From the NCBI RefSeq assembly GCF_008271295.1, contig NZ_VTOY01000002.1, positions 124,001 through 188,000 of the forward strand: 64,000 nucleotides of DNA, in the 5' to 3' direction. A model generated the notes under the pieces. It searched no databases and was not told where the DNA came from. It worked only from the letters and a program-made list of their open reading frames with translations. Source of the DNA: Pseudoselenomonas ruminis. Its GTDB lineage: Bacteria; Bacillota; Negativicutes; Selenomonadales; Selenomonadaceae. Each line of letters starts with the position of its first letter. The stretch's first letter is position 1. A program made the translations under genes and the position numbers. Below, piece after piece: positions 17,341 to 25,288 of the stretch.

Positions 17341-18738
17341 TTATTTATCGCTATCATCATCCATCTTTTCAAGCGCCAGCAAGGCCTGTACGTAAATGGC
17401 ACATTCAAGACGCTTTTTCTGGATTTCGCAGCCGACTTCATACGGCTTGCGGATATCGCCATGGAAAAGATCGGCATTTGCATGGCAGCCGCCCGAGCAG
17501 AAGAAGCGCGACCAGCAGTCACTGCACTTCTCTTTATTCAGGACATGGCTCTCGCGGAAATACTGGCTCGTTTCTTTATCCGTGATACCCGTATCCACGG
17601 TACCGATTTTATACTTCTCACGGCCGACGAACTGATGGCATGGATAGAGGTCGCCATTTTCGGCAACGGCTACATACTCATGACCAGCGCCGCAGCCCGA
17701 CAGGCGTTTCGCCACGCAGGGGCCATTCGACAAATCCATATTGAAATGGAAGAAGAAGAAGCCCTTGCCCTCGCGATGACGCTTCATATAAGCCTCAGTC
17801 AAGCGATCGTACTCTTCGCGGATGCGCGGCAAATCCTCCTCGGTAAAGCCGAGCGGATTGTCTTTGAGGACTACCGGCTCCATCGACAGGATGTCAAAGC
17901 CCTCGTCGTTCATCGACAGGACATCCTTCGTGAAGTCCATGTTGTTCTTCGTATAAGTACCGCGCAGGTAAGTATAGACACCGCGGTAGTCGTAGTCACC
18001 GCCCTTGCGGCTGGCCAGGCATTTCTTGAAGTTGGCAATCGCGCGGTCGTAGCTGCCCTGGCCGCCAGCCAGCGGGCGCATGGCATCGTGGACTTCCTTG
18101 CGGCCATCGAGCGAAAGCACGAGAGCAAAGTCGTTGTCGTTGAGCCACTTGATGTTCTCATCGTTCAGCAGGATGCCGTTCGTCGTCATCGTGAGCTTGA
18201 ACTTCTTGCCCGTCTCCTTCTCACGCTGGCGCGCATATTCCGTAACGGCCTTGACCGTCTTCATATTCATCAACGGCTCACCGCCAAAGAAATCCATCTC
18301 AAGATGTTTGCGCGGGCCGCTGGCCTTAATCAGATAATCAACCGCCTTCTTGCCGACTTCCGGCGTCATGATCGCGCGCTCCTGGCCATAGCTGCCGCCA
18401 TCGCCAAAGCAATACTTGCAGCGCAGGTTGCAGTCCTGGGCAATCATCAGGCAGATGGATTTCACAAGGCCCGTCTGCTTGAACGTCGGCGGAACATTGA
18501 TGTCTGGCGCAAAAAGCTCACCGGCAGCCATGAGCTCGTGGAGTTCTTCCAAAGCTTCCTTGAGGTCTGCCTGCGGATACTTGCCCTCGAGTGCGCTGAG
18601 TACCGCTTCATCATTCGTGCCGTCAAACGTATCCATCATCTCATAAATCATCTTATCGATAACATGAACAGCACCACTGTTGATATCCAACAGGATATAG
18701 GTACCGTTCTGCTCAAATTTATGGATTCTTGCTTTCAT
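17341..18738 (-). CDS. SCIFF peptide maturase, radical SAM/SPASM thioether-forming enzyme
   Basis: Radical SAM enzyme of the six-cysteine (SCIFF) maturase family, which forms thioether cross-links in a small Cys-rich precursor. Residues 1-90 form the peptide-recognition region. The 4Fe-4S/SAM motif is C103-x3-C107-x2-C110 (CNLRCKYC). The C-terminal SPASM part carries CGAGHEYVAV, GDLYPCHQFVG, CSDCWSRFFCSGGC and a final Cys, enough for two auxiliary clusters. The 465-residue length fits the family. The precursor peptide gene lies upstream on the same strand, separated by a 231-base stretch with a hairpin and REP-like units. The ribosome site is AAGGAG. Confidence 0.96.
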   Translation of the reverse strand: MKARIHKFEQNGTYILLDINSGAVHVIDKMIYEMMDTFDGTNDEAVLSALEGKYPQADLKEALEELHELMAAGELFAPDINVPPTFKQTGLVKSICLMIAQDCNLRCKYCFGDGGSYGQERAIMTPEVGKKAVDYLIKASGPRKHLEMDFFGGEPLMNMKTVKAVTEYARQREKETGKKFKLTMTTNGILLNDENIKWLNDNDFALVLSLDGRKEVHDAMRPLAGGQGSYDRAIANFKKCLASRKGGDYDYRGVYTYLRGTYTKNNMDFTKDVLSMNDEGFDILSMEPVVLKDNPLGFTEEDLPRIREEYDRLTEAYMKRHREGKGFFFFHFNMDLSNGPCVAKRLSGCGAGHEYVAVAENGDLYPCHQFVGREKYKIGTVDTGITDKETSQYFRESHVLNKEKCSDCWSRFFCSGGCHANADLFHGDIRKPYEVGCEIQKKRLECAIYVQALLALEKMDDDSDK

Positions 18739-18777
18739 TCTGTTCTCCTTAATTATGATGCTATATAAAACGGAAAA

Positions 18778-18830
18778 GGAGCTGTGATAAAAGCATGTGG
18801 CAGATTACCCACATACTTTCTCACAGCTCC
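18778..18830 (-). terminator. Hairpin between SCIFF peptide and maturase (possible attenuator)
   Basis: GGAGCTGTGA and TCACAGCTCC pair perfectly, with a further AAAGCATGTGG / CCACATACTTT stem inside (one wobble) and an 8-base loop. On the minus strand the stem is followed by TTTTCCGTTTTAT. It probably terminates part of the transcription leaving the SCIFF gene before the maturase. Confidence 0.6.
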
Positions 18831-18835
18831 CTTTA

Positions 18836-18881
18836 GCCTTCCCCCTCTGGGGAAGGGGAACCGCGTAGCGGTGGATGAGGT
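18836..18881 (-). repeat. REP-like unit, minus orientation
   Basis: Reads GCCTTCCCC...GGGGAAGG, then CCGCGTAGCGG and GGATGAGGT. It is the inverted partner of the unit 16 bases downstream and together they form a paired, BIME-like element. Confidence 0.7.
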
Positions 18882-18897
18882 AACTCTTTCGACTACC

Positions 18898-18944
18898 ACC
18901 TCATCCGTCAGCCTTCGGCTGCCACCTTCCCCCAAGGGGAAGGC
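18898..18944 (+). repeat. REP-like unit, plus orientation
   Basis: ACCTCATCCG, the small hairpin CAGCCTTCGGCTG, then CACCTTCCCCC and AAGGGGAAGGC. Same family as 14569-14612 and 31450-31493. Confidence 0.75.
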
Positions 18945-18969
18945 TTTATTCAGCCCCATAATGCGATAC

Positions 18970-19107
18970 TTATTTCTCGCAAACCTGGTTGCCGACCGTG
19001 CAGGAAGTCTTGCATGCGGACTGGCAGGAAGCCTGGCACTCGCCGCAGCCGCCCGTCTTGAGCGTAGCCTGCATCTTCGGCTTGTTGACCGTCTTGATGT
19101 GTTTCAT
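18970..19107 (-). CDS. SCIFF ribosomal peptide precursor (six cysteines in 45 residues)
   Basis: Exactly 45 residues when started at the second of two adjacent ATGs, which has GGAGG 7 bases upstream. The leader MKHIKTVNKPKMQATLKTGG is followed by a core with Cys in CGEC, SC, AC, SC and a last one near the C-terminus (QVCEK): six cysteines, as the family name requires. The peptide is the substrate of the radical SAM maturase encoded downstream, which links Cys sulfur to neighbouring residues. It has its own near-consensus promoter. The biological role of SCIFF products is not established. Confidence 0.95.
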   Translation of the reverse strand: MKHIKTVNKPKMQATLKTGGCGECQASCQSACKTSCTVGNQVCEK

Positions 19108-19142
19108 CATTAGCCCTCCTATCAAAAATAGAATCTCATCCT

Positions 19143-19171
19143 ATTATATCCTCTTTTCCCTGGCAGTACAA
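19143..19171 (-). promoter_or_regulatory. Promoter of the SCIFF peptide gene
   Basis: TTGTAC and TATAAT on the minus strand with 17-base spacing, in the 68 bases between the PHP gene and the SCIFF start. Transcription would begin about 30 bases before the ATG. Confidence 0.75.
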
Positions 19172-19175
19172 GGAA

Positions 19176-19949
19176 TTATTTCTGACAACTTTCCCGCAGG
19201 CGGCCGCAGAACGTAACGACCGAAAGCTTCAGCGCCTCGGCAAAATCAAGTGCTAAATCAAAATGCGCGCCAATGGCATCGGCAGTATGGGCATCCGACC
19301 CCAATGTGATTTCACGGCCGCCTAATTCGCGGTAACGCTTGTAGACAGGCACGAGTTCCTTTAATGCCAGCCGGTCGCCAAGGCGGCGGGTGTTAAGTTC
19401 TAACACCGTATCGGTTTCCACCACCGCCCGCAGGACCTCATCGACATCCTCGGAAAAATCGCCGTACTCAAGCTCGGGATTTTCATACGGTGCATAGCGG
19501 GCGATATAATCGATATGCGCCAGAACATCAATAAAGGTATGACGGCGCACGTTATCAGCCATAGCGGTAAAATACCGATGATAAAAGTCGGCTTTGGACA
19601 AATCGCCATAGCTTTCCTTATAATAGATGTCTTTGCCCTCCACCATGTGAATGGCACCGACGACGAGGTCAAATGGCAGCCATTCGGTAAATTCGCGGCT
19701 GCGGTCACAAGTAGCTGCCTGCATGCCTACTTCCACGCCCAGGCGAAGTTTGCCGCCGCGCAGGTGTTCATAGGCATTCCAATAATCATCGGGGTTGAAC
19801 GTGAAATCAATCTCCCCGGGATAATCAAGGTCCAGGTGCTCCGTAAACACCAAGCCTATTCCCAAACGCTCGGCCGCCGCCAGTGCATCGGCAGCCTTCA
19901 TTTCCGAGTCCCCCGAAAATTCGGTATGGCTATGACTGTCAAAAATCAT
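19176..19949 (-). CDS. PHP-domain histidinol-phosphatase family protein
   Basis: A 257-residue PHP phosphoesterase with the metal-site motifs in order: DSHSHTEFSGDS at the N-terminus, FTEHLD, LGVEVGM, GAIHMVEG, DVLAHIDYIARY, ELNTRR and the late LGSDAHTADAIG. The family includes HisK-type histidinol-phosphate phosphatase in Firmicutes, but no his genes are adjacent, so the substrate is uncertain. It follows the TSCPD gene by 2 bases, so the two are co-transcribed. Confidence 0.85.
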   Translation of the reverse strand: MIFDSHSHTEFSGDSEMKAADALAAAERLGIGLVFTEHLDLDYPGEIDFTFNPDDYWNAYEHLRGGKLRLGVEVGMQAATCDRSREFTEWLPFDLVVGAIHMVEGKDIYYKESYGDLSKADFYHRYFTAMADNVRRHTFIDVLAHIDYIARYAPYENPELEYGDFSEDVDEVLRAVVETDTVLELNTRRLGDRLALKELVPVYKRYRELGGREITLGSDAHTADAIGAHFDLALDFAEALKLSVVTFCGRLRESCQK

Positions 19950-19951
19950 AT

Positions 19952-20218
19952 TCAGCCTTCTTTCTGCTCAGCCGCATAGGCCTCACGCAGGGCAATGGCC
20001 AGCTGGTCCGGACACGAGGTCGGTTTGCCGTTGCACGTATTGCCCGTAAAGCGTTCAATGACAAAATCCATATCCATCCCCTCGACGAGTTTGGAAATCC
20101 CCTTGAGGTTGCCGTTGCAGCCACCCTCAAAGGCTACCTTCTTGATGACTTTGCCATCGAGCTCCACCGTGATTTTTCTCGCACAAGTGCCTTTCGTCTT
20201 ATATTCGTAAATGCTCAT
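19952..20218 (-). CDS. TSCPD-domain protein (TIGR03905 type)
   Basis: An 88-residue protein with the family signature: GTCARKITVELDG at the start, FEGGCNGNLKGI in the middle, and GNTCNGKPTSCPDQLA near the end, which includes the TSCPD motif. The four conserved Cys suggest metal or Fe-S binding. TSCPD domains also occur at the end of B12-dependent ribonucleotide reductases, but this is the free-standing form, whose role is unknown. It is the first gene of a two-gene unit with the PHP phosphatase. Confidence 0.9.
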   Translation of the reverse strand: MSIYEYKTKGTCARKITVELDGKVIKKVAFEGGCNGNLKGISKLVEGMDMDFVIERFTGNTCNGKPTSCPDQLAIALREAYAAEQKEG

Positions 20219-20259
20219 TGCTCTCGCTCCTTTTCCTTAACTTCCTAATTCTTTCTCCT

Positions 20260-20288
20260 ATCTTACTGAATTTTTCTCCGATTTTCAA
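20260..20288 (-). promoter_or_regulatory. Promoter of the TSCPD-PHP pair
   Basis: TTGAAA and TAAGAT on the minus strand, 17 bases apart, about 40 bases upstream of the TSCPD ATG. Confidence 0.55.
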
Positions 20289-20328
20289 TTACTCGCTTAT
20301 TATTTTTTTATAAATCGCTCATATTTCA

Positions 20329-20358
20329 TTGGTAAATATGTCCCACATCGGCTATAAT
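20329..20358 (+). promoter_or_regulatory. Promoter of the diguanylate cyclase gene
   Basis: TTGGTA and a consensus TATAAT, 18 bases apart. The leader would be only about 30 bases, so there is no room for a riboswitch. Confidence 0.6.
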
Positions 20359-20395
20359 TACAAATAGATTATTAACTCATTAGAAGGGATTCACC

Positions 20396-22279
20396 ATGAG
20401 CACAATAAAACACCAGATACCGGCTGCATTCGGTGACGATGTATTCTCGGCACTGGAAAATTTTGACCACCGGATTTACTTCCGTTGGGACTTAACTACC
20501 GATAAACTGGAATTAAAACAACCGATTGCCCATCATTCGTATGATATTGGAACCGATCTCTCGGATGCCTCCACCAAACTTTGGCACACAGGCCTCATCC
20601 ATCCGGACGACCTCCACATATTCCGCTATTTCCTGCACAAAATCTACCACAGCCGCTCGCGTTATCTCGGACGCACCTGCAACCAGGCCTGCAAAATCCG
20701 GCTTCGCAGTCATAGGCAGACCGACTACATCTGGTCAGAAATCCATATCATCACCTACTTCGATGAGCGCCAGCCGGTCATTGCCTTTGGCAATATACGC
20801 AACATCCAGGCGCAAAAGCTCTGGCAGCAGCGCATCGAACACGAAGCCTTCTTCGACAAGCTCACTGGCCTGCTGAACAAAGAGACCTCACGCCACCGTA
20901 TTTCCGAATACCTGGACTCCCTCGCCGCCGGTGACGAGCAGGCGGGCCTGCTGCTCATCGACGCCGACGGGTTCAAAGACATCAACGATAGTTTTGGCCA
21001 TCTCTTCGGCGATGCAGTGCTCGCCGATATGGGCAATGCCATCAGTCATAATTTCCGCCAGTCCGACATAAAAGGGCGCGTTGGCGGTGATGAGTTCGTC
21101 GTCATGTTCCGCAACCTCCACGATATGGACGTTTTGCACGAGCGCTGCTGCTCACTCATCCAAAAGCTGCAGCGCCAGTACCAAAGCGGCACCCAGACCC
21201 TGCCCTTTTCCATCAGCGTCGGCGTATCCCTCTACCCGGAACATGGCACCGATTACGCGGAACTGTTCAAACATGCCGACCGGGCACTTTACGAAGCGAA
21301 AAGCAAGGGCAAAAATCAATACGTCATCTATCATAACAGTCTGTTCAACCAAGCGGCGTCAGCCAAGTCTCGTGTCCCCAACGATTTTGAAGACCTTCAG
21401 CAGAAAGCCTTTAAGGACAATATGATTGAATTCATCTTCAAACTTCTCTACGAGACCAACAGCCCGGATGCAACGATTTCCCTGTCGCTATCCATGTTTG
21501 GCAAACGCTTCAACCTCGACCGGGTTGCCCTCGACCTCTTTGACCCGGATACCAACCAATACACCACGACCTATGAATGGCTCAGCCCACATGGCGTTTC
21601 GCTAAAGCCCGATGCGCAAAGTGCTGGTATTTCTGCCATGGCCGCCCAGCGAAACAGCTTCATCCAAAACCATTACAAGGCAACCTCCTATGGTGTCATG
21701 TCCATTTTTGAGGACACAACCAAAGCCGACAGCCAATATCAGCCCGCCTTTGACGCCTTGCACCTCGGTGCTTTTGCTCACTGCATGATAACGCACGGCT
21801 CCGACACCCTCGGCTGTATCGGCTTCGAGAGCCGTAAGCCGCGTTCCTTTGATGATGAATGTATTCATGCCCTCAGTATCTTTGCCGTCATCCTCGGCAA
21901 CATTCTTTTGACCTCTTATTCTGATGATAAACTGCGCCAGCAAAACAGCCATCTCCGCGATCTGCTGGATCACATGCAGGAAATGGTCTATATCGTGGAT
22001 AAGATAACCCTGATGCCGCTATACTTCAATCAGGCAATACGGCAAACGCTATTGGAAACCTCTGCCGGACATCCCTGCTACGAACTATTCCACCAGCGCA
22101 TGACCCCTTGTCCAGATTGTCCCGTACAGAAGCTTTCCGGCGAAGGCAGTGAATACATCGCCTGCGAGCTTAGCAACTGGGACAAGGAACGCCCCACTAC
22201 CACCCGAGCTTGCAATCTTCATTGGAACCAAAACGAAAACGAGCCGCCGCTGGCCCTCGTCATACAGGAACCCTTCTAG
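20396..22279 (+). CDS. Sensor diguanylate cyclase (PAS-GGDEF-GAF-PAS layout)
   Basis: Makes cyclic di-GMP from two GTP. A PAS-like sensor spans residues 1-145. The cyclase domain runs from about 150 to 320 with DKLTGLLNK, an intact GGDEF at 230-234 and an inhibitory I-site RQSD at 221-224, five residues before it, so product feedback is expected. A GAF-like region (about 335-510) and a C-terminal PAS-like segment with a CPDCP pair follow. Placing sensor domains after the GGDEF is less common than before it. No membrane segments are seen, so sensing is cytosolic. It is a single-gene transcript with promoter and terminator. Confidence 0.92.
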   Translation: MSTIKHQIPAAFGDDVFSALENFDHRIYFRWDLTTDKLELKQPIAHHSYDIGTDLSDASTKLWHTGLIHPDDLHIFRYFLHKIYHSRSRYLGRTCNQACKIRLRSHRQTDYIWSEIHIITYFDERQPVIAFGNIRNIQAQKLWQQRIEHEAFFDKLTGLLNKETSRHRISEYLDSLAAGDEQAGLLLIDADGFKDINDSFGHLFGDAVLADMGNAISHNFRQSDIKGRVGGDEFVVMFRNLHDMDVLHERCCSLIQKLQRQYQSGTQTLPFSISVGVSLYPEHGTDYAELFKHADRALYEAKSKGKNQYVIYHNSLFNQAASAKSRVPNDFEDLQQKAFKDNMIEFIFKLLYETNSPDATISLSLSMFGKRFNLDRVALDLFDPDTNQYTTTYEWLSPHGVSLKPDAQSAGISAMAAQRNSFIQNHYKATSYGVMSIFEDTTKADSQYQPAFDALHLGAFAHCMITHGSDTLGCIGFESRKPRSFDDECIHALSIFAVILGNILLTSYSDDKLRQQNSHLRDLLDHMQEMVYIVDKITLMPLYFNQAIRQTLLETSAGHPCYELFHQRMTPCPDCPVQKLSGEGSEYIACELSNWDKERPTTTRACNLHWNQNENEPPLALVIQEPF

Positions 22280-22281
22280 AT

Positions 22282-22318
22282 AAAAAGCAGTCCACTAAAA
22301 TCGACGGACTGCTTTTTT
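22282..22318 (+). terminator. Terminator of the diguanylate cyclase gene
   Basis: An 11-bp stem (AAAAGCAGTCC / GGACTGCTTTT) with a T run, 3 bases after the stop. Confidence 0.88.
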
Positions 22319-22320
22319 AC

Positions 22321-22349
22321 TTGCATAGTGCTATACTTATCCTTATGAT
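22321..22349 (+). promoter_or_regulatory. Promoter of the MFS transporter gene
   Basis: TTGCAT and TATGAT with 17-base spacing, directly after the upstream terminator and about 30 bases before the MFS start. Confidence 0.55.
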
Positions 22350-22381
22350 ATATCGAGTTCAATAAAAGTGAGGCCTTCTTT

Positions 22382-23584
22382 ATGATATCCAATATTCCGC
22401 TATGGAAAAAGAATCTATTGATTTGCTGCCTGGCATCGTTTATCGTCTCCATCGGCATGAGCCAGATGGCGCCAATCCTGCCGCTCTACATCGCCGAACT
22501 CGGCGTCGACAATCCCGCCGACGTCGCCCGTTGGGCTGGCATCGTCTTTGGCTGCAACTTCATCAGTCTTGCCATCTTTTCGCCAATATGGGGCAGGCTT
22601 TCGGATCGTTTTGGCCGCAAGCCGATGATTCTGCGCGCCTCAGGCTGGCTCGGCCTCATCATGATTGGCATGGGCTTTGCGCAAAGCGTCTGGCACCTCG
22701 TCATCCTGCGCCTGCTGCAGGGCTGTCTCAGCGGCTTCCAGGCTGCCGTCATCCCGCTGCTCGCCCAGGAAACGCCGAAAAAGCACTCGGGTTGGGCGAT
22801 GGGAATGTTCTTTACGGCCCAGGTATCGGGCGGTCTTATGGGGCCGGTATTTGGCGGCTGGCTCAGTGAGACCATCGGTTTCCGCAATTCATTTTTGTGC
22901 ATCGGCACCTGCTGCCTGCTCGGTTTTCTTGCGCTGACGCAGGTTCATGAAACAAAAAAGACCGCCCGCACCGAAAGTGCCGACAGCCCCTGTCCCTCGT
23001 TTCGCAGCCTGCCCCAGCGCAATGTAATTCTTGGCGTATTCCTGACTACGGTATTGCTTCACTTCTCGCTGACCTGCGTAGCGCCGCTCCTGACCGTCTA
23101 CATACAGGAAATCGCCGGCAACATCGACCATATAGCCATCGTATCGGGAGCGGTCTTCTCAGCAGCCGGTTTTGCGAGCATGCTGTTTGCCTCGCGCCTC
23201 GGAAAACTTGCCGACCGCATTGGCTCCGAACGCATTCTGTTCTCCTGCCTGCTGCTCTCGGGCCTCGTCTCCATCCCACAGGGATTCGTCACGGCCCCGT
23301 GGCAGCTCGGCGTCCTGCGCTTCTTCCACGGCATCGCCATCGCCGGCCTCATGCCCTCGACCAATAACCTCATCCGCCAGCTCGCCCCGCCAGCACTGAT
23401 GGGGCGCATCTTCGGCTTCAACCAGTCGGCCCAATTCATCGGCATGTTCAGCGGCGCCTTCTTCGGCGGCCAACTAGCCGCCCTAATCGGCATCCGCAGC
23501 CTATTCCTGCTCGTTGCGGCATTGTTGATTGTTAATGCTATGTGGTGCAAAATCCAAATCTCTCATAATAATACCGTAAGTTGA
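22382..23584 (+). CDS. Major facilitator superfamily transporter (drug-exporter type)
   Basis: A 400-residue inner-membrane protein with about 12 hydrophobic segments. The family motif A is intact between segments 2 and 3 (GRLSDRFGRKP), and a second copy, GKLADRIGSER, appears in the second half, showing the internal duplication of the fold. LLQGCLSGFQAAVIPL matches the motif B region, and GWAMGMFFTAQVSGGLMGPVFGG is the motif C region of the 12-TMS proton/drug antiporters (TetA/MdtG-like). The substrate is unknown and no regulator gene is adjacent. Confidence 0.88.
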   Translation: MISNIPLWKKNLLICCLASFIVSIGMSQMAPILPLYIAELGVDNPADVARWAGIVFGCNFISLAIFSPIWGRLSDRFGRKPMILRASGWLGLIMIGMGFAQSVWHLVILRLLQGCLSGFQAAVIPLLAQETPKKHSGWAMGMFFTAQVSGGLMGPVFGGWLSETIGFRNSFLCIGTCCLLGFLALTQVHETKKTARTESADSPCPSFRSLPQRNVILGVFLTTVLLHFSLTCVAPLLTVYIQEIAGNIDHIAIVSGAVFSAAGFASMLFASRLGKLADRIGSERILFSCLLLSGLVSIPQGFVTAPWQLGVLRFFHGIAIAGLMPSTNNLIRQLAPPALMGRIFGFNQSAQFIGMFSGAFFGGQLAALIGIRSLFLLVAALLIVNAMWCKIQISHNNTVS

Positions 23585-23601
23585 CAATACACAAATCTAA
23601 C

Positions 23602-23659
23602 AAAAAATAAAGGAAGGTCAGTTAATCCCTCAGACTAACTGACCTTCCTTTATTTTTTA
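23602..23659. terminator. Bidirectional terminator between convergent MFS and nhaC-type genes
   Basis: A 23-bp near-perfect stem, AAAAAATAAAGGAAGGTCAG onward with its complement, with a 12-base loop and A/T runs on both sides. The two flanking genes converge on it. Confidence 0.92.
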
Positions 23660-23671
23660 CAACTCGTGATT

Positions 23672-25183
23672 TTATTCTTTGTCCAACGATGGCACTTTGG
23701 TCATGATGCTGGCCATTACGGCGGCCAGGCAGACCAAGGCGGCGCCGAGGCCGAGCCAGCCGTTAGCGGTGATGCCGTCGACTACGTAACCAATTACACA
23801 GCAGCCTGCTACCGTCATGACGTATGGCAGCTGCGTGTTGACGTGGTCAATGTGATGACACTGGGCACCGGCCGACGCGAGGATTGTCGTATCAGAAATC
23901 GGCGAAGCATGGTCACCGCCGACAGCACCAGACAGGATAGCTGCTACACAGACGACGAGCATATTCGGGTCCATGCCGACAACTGCTACCGCAATCGGGA
24001 TAAGGATACCGAAAGTTCCCCAGGACGTTCCCGTTGCAAAGGCCAGGCCCATAGCCACGAGGAAGAAAATCGGCGGCAGGAACATGATAAGCGATGCGTT
24101 GGCACTGACGATACCGCCAACGAAACCACCGAGGTTCAGATATTTATCACTGCAGATACCCGAAAGCGTCCAGGCAAGGCAGAGGATAAAGATTGCCGGC
24201 GTCATGGCCTTGAAGCCCCAGCCGAAACTGTCACAGAAGGCATTGAACGAAATGACTTTGCGCGGCAGATAGAGGAAGCCTGTAAAGATAAACGCGATAA
24301 AGGAACCAAGTACCAAAGACTTCGAAGAATCGCAGTTCGCAAAGGCATCGGCGATGCTCTTGCCCTCATGAATGCCGCCCGTGTAAAGCATGCCATAAAC
24401 GCAGGCCGCAATCAGAACGAATAACGGCAGCAGCAGATCGATGATTTTGCCATTGCCTTCCTCTTCATGCTTGATGCCTGTCGTATCCTGATATTCTTTG
24501 GGAACGACAAAGTTCTCATTGCTTTCGCGGACGCTCTTAGCCATCGTGCTGTAGTCACGGCCCGTCCAAATCAGGAAAACCATGAAGATAAGCGTCAGCC
24601 ATGCGTAGAGATTGAACGGAATCGTCTGCAGGAACAGCGAGAAGCCATCAATCTCACTGCCCTCCGGCAGCGAGGAACCTACCGCAGCCGCCCAGCTCGA
24701 TACCGGAGCGATGATGCAGATTGGTGCCGCCGTCGCATCGATGATATACGCGAGCTTCGTGCGCGCAATCTTGAATTTATCGGTGACCGGACGCATAACC
24801 GTACCGACCGTCAGACAGTTGAAATAATCATCGATGAAAATGACCAGTCCCAAGAGCGCCGTGACCAGCGAAGCACTGCGCTTGCCATTGATGGCTCTAG
24901 CCGCCCATTCACCATAGGCGCGCGTCGCACCACTGCGCGTGATGGCCGCTACGAGAATGCCGAGGATGACGAGGAATACGAGAATGTTGACATTGCCGCC
25001 AACTTTATCCGACATTACCGCGAACATCGTCAGAATGGATTCGAGGATATTGCCGCCCGTAAAGAGCAACGCACCGGAAAAAATGCCGATAATCAGCGAC
25101 ATATAAACTTCTTTCGTCCAGAGAGCCAACGCAATCGTGATGACTGGCGGCAATACAGACCAGACGGATTCTGCCATGAACAT
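23672..25183 (-). CDS. NhaC-family Na+/H+ antiporter
   Basis: A 503-residue inner-membrane protein with roughly 12 hydrophobic segments, of the NhaC/MleN group. Family motifs seen: IFIDDYFNCLTVG, DATAAPICIIAPVSSWAA, FATGTSWGTFGI and the signature GGDHASPISDTTILAS. It should exchange Na+ for H+; related members exchange malate/lactate or amino acids, so the exact substrate is open. Its own promoter lies directly upstream, and the gene upstream (rsmA) ends only 105 bases away. Confidence 0.9.
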   Translation of the reverse strand: MFMAESVWSVLPPVITIALALWTKEVYMSLIIGIFSGALLFTGGNILESILTMFAVMSDKVGGNVNILVFLVILGILVAAITRSGATRAYGEWAARAINGKRSASLVTALLGLVIFIDDYFNCLTVGTVMRPVTDKFKIARTKLAYIIDATAAPICIIAPVSSWAAAVGSSLPEGSEIDGFSLFLQTIPFNLYAWLTLIFMVFLIWTGRDYSTMAKSVRESNENFVVPKEYQDTTGIKHEEEGNGKIIDLLLPLFVLIAACVYGMLYTGGIHEGKSIADAFANCDSSKSLVLGSFIAFIFTGFLYLPRKVISFNAFCDSFGWGFKAMTPAIFILCLAWTLSGICSDKYLNLGGFVGGIVSANASLIMFLPPIFFLVAMGLAFATGTSWGTFGILIPIAVAVVGMDPNMLVVCVAAILSGAVGGDHASPISDTTILASAGAQCHHIDHVNTQLPYVMTVAGCCVIGYVVDGITANGWLGLGAALVCLAAVMASIMTKVPSLDKE

Positions 25184-25252
25184 AACCTACCTTCTGTTAT
25201 ACTTGTACATTACAACATTACAATTTTACATACTTTATTTTTCACGTGTACT

Positions 25253-25281
25253 ATTGTATAACATTTTTTGCATAGTATCAA
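25253..25281 (-). promoter_or_regulatory. Promoter of the NhaC-type gene
   Basis: TTGATA and TACAAT on the minus strand with 17-base spacing, immediately after the rsmA stop codon. Confidence 0.55.
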
Positions 25282-25288
25282 TAAAAAT

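Noticed and set aside
20359-20395. Possible c-di-GMP riboswitch before the diguanylate cyclase
   Set aside because: Only about 30 bases lie between the predicted transcription start and the ATG.
25184-25288. Possible riboswitch before the NhaC-type antiporter
   Set aside because: The leader after the predicted start is about 65 bases, too short and without stable stems.
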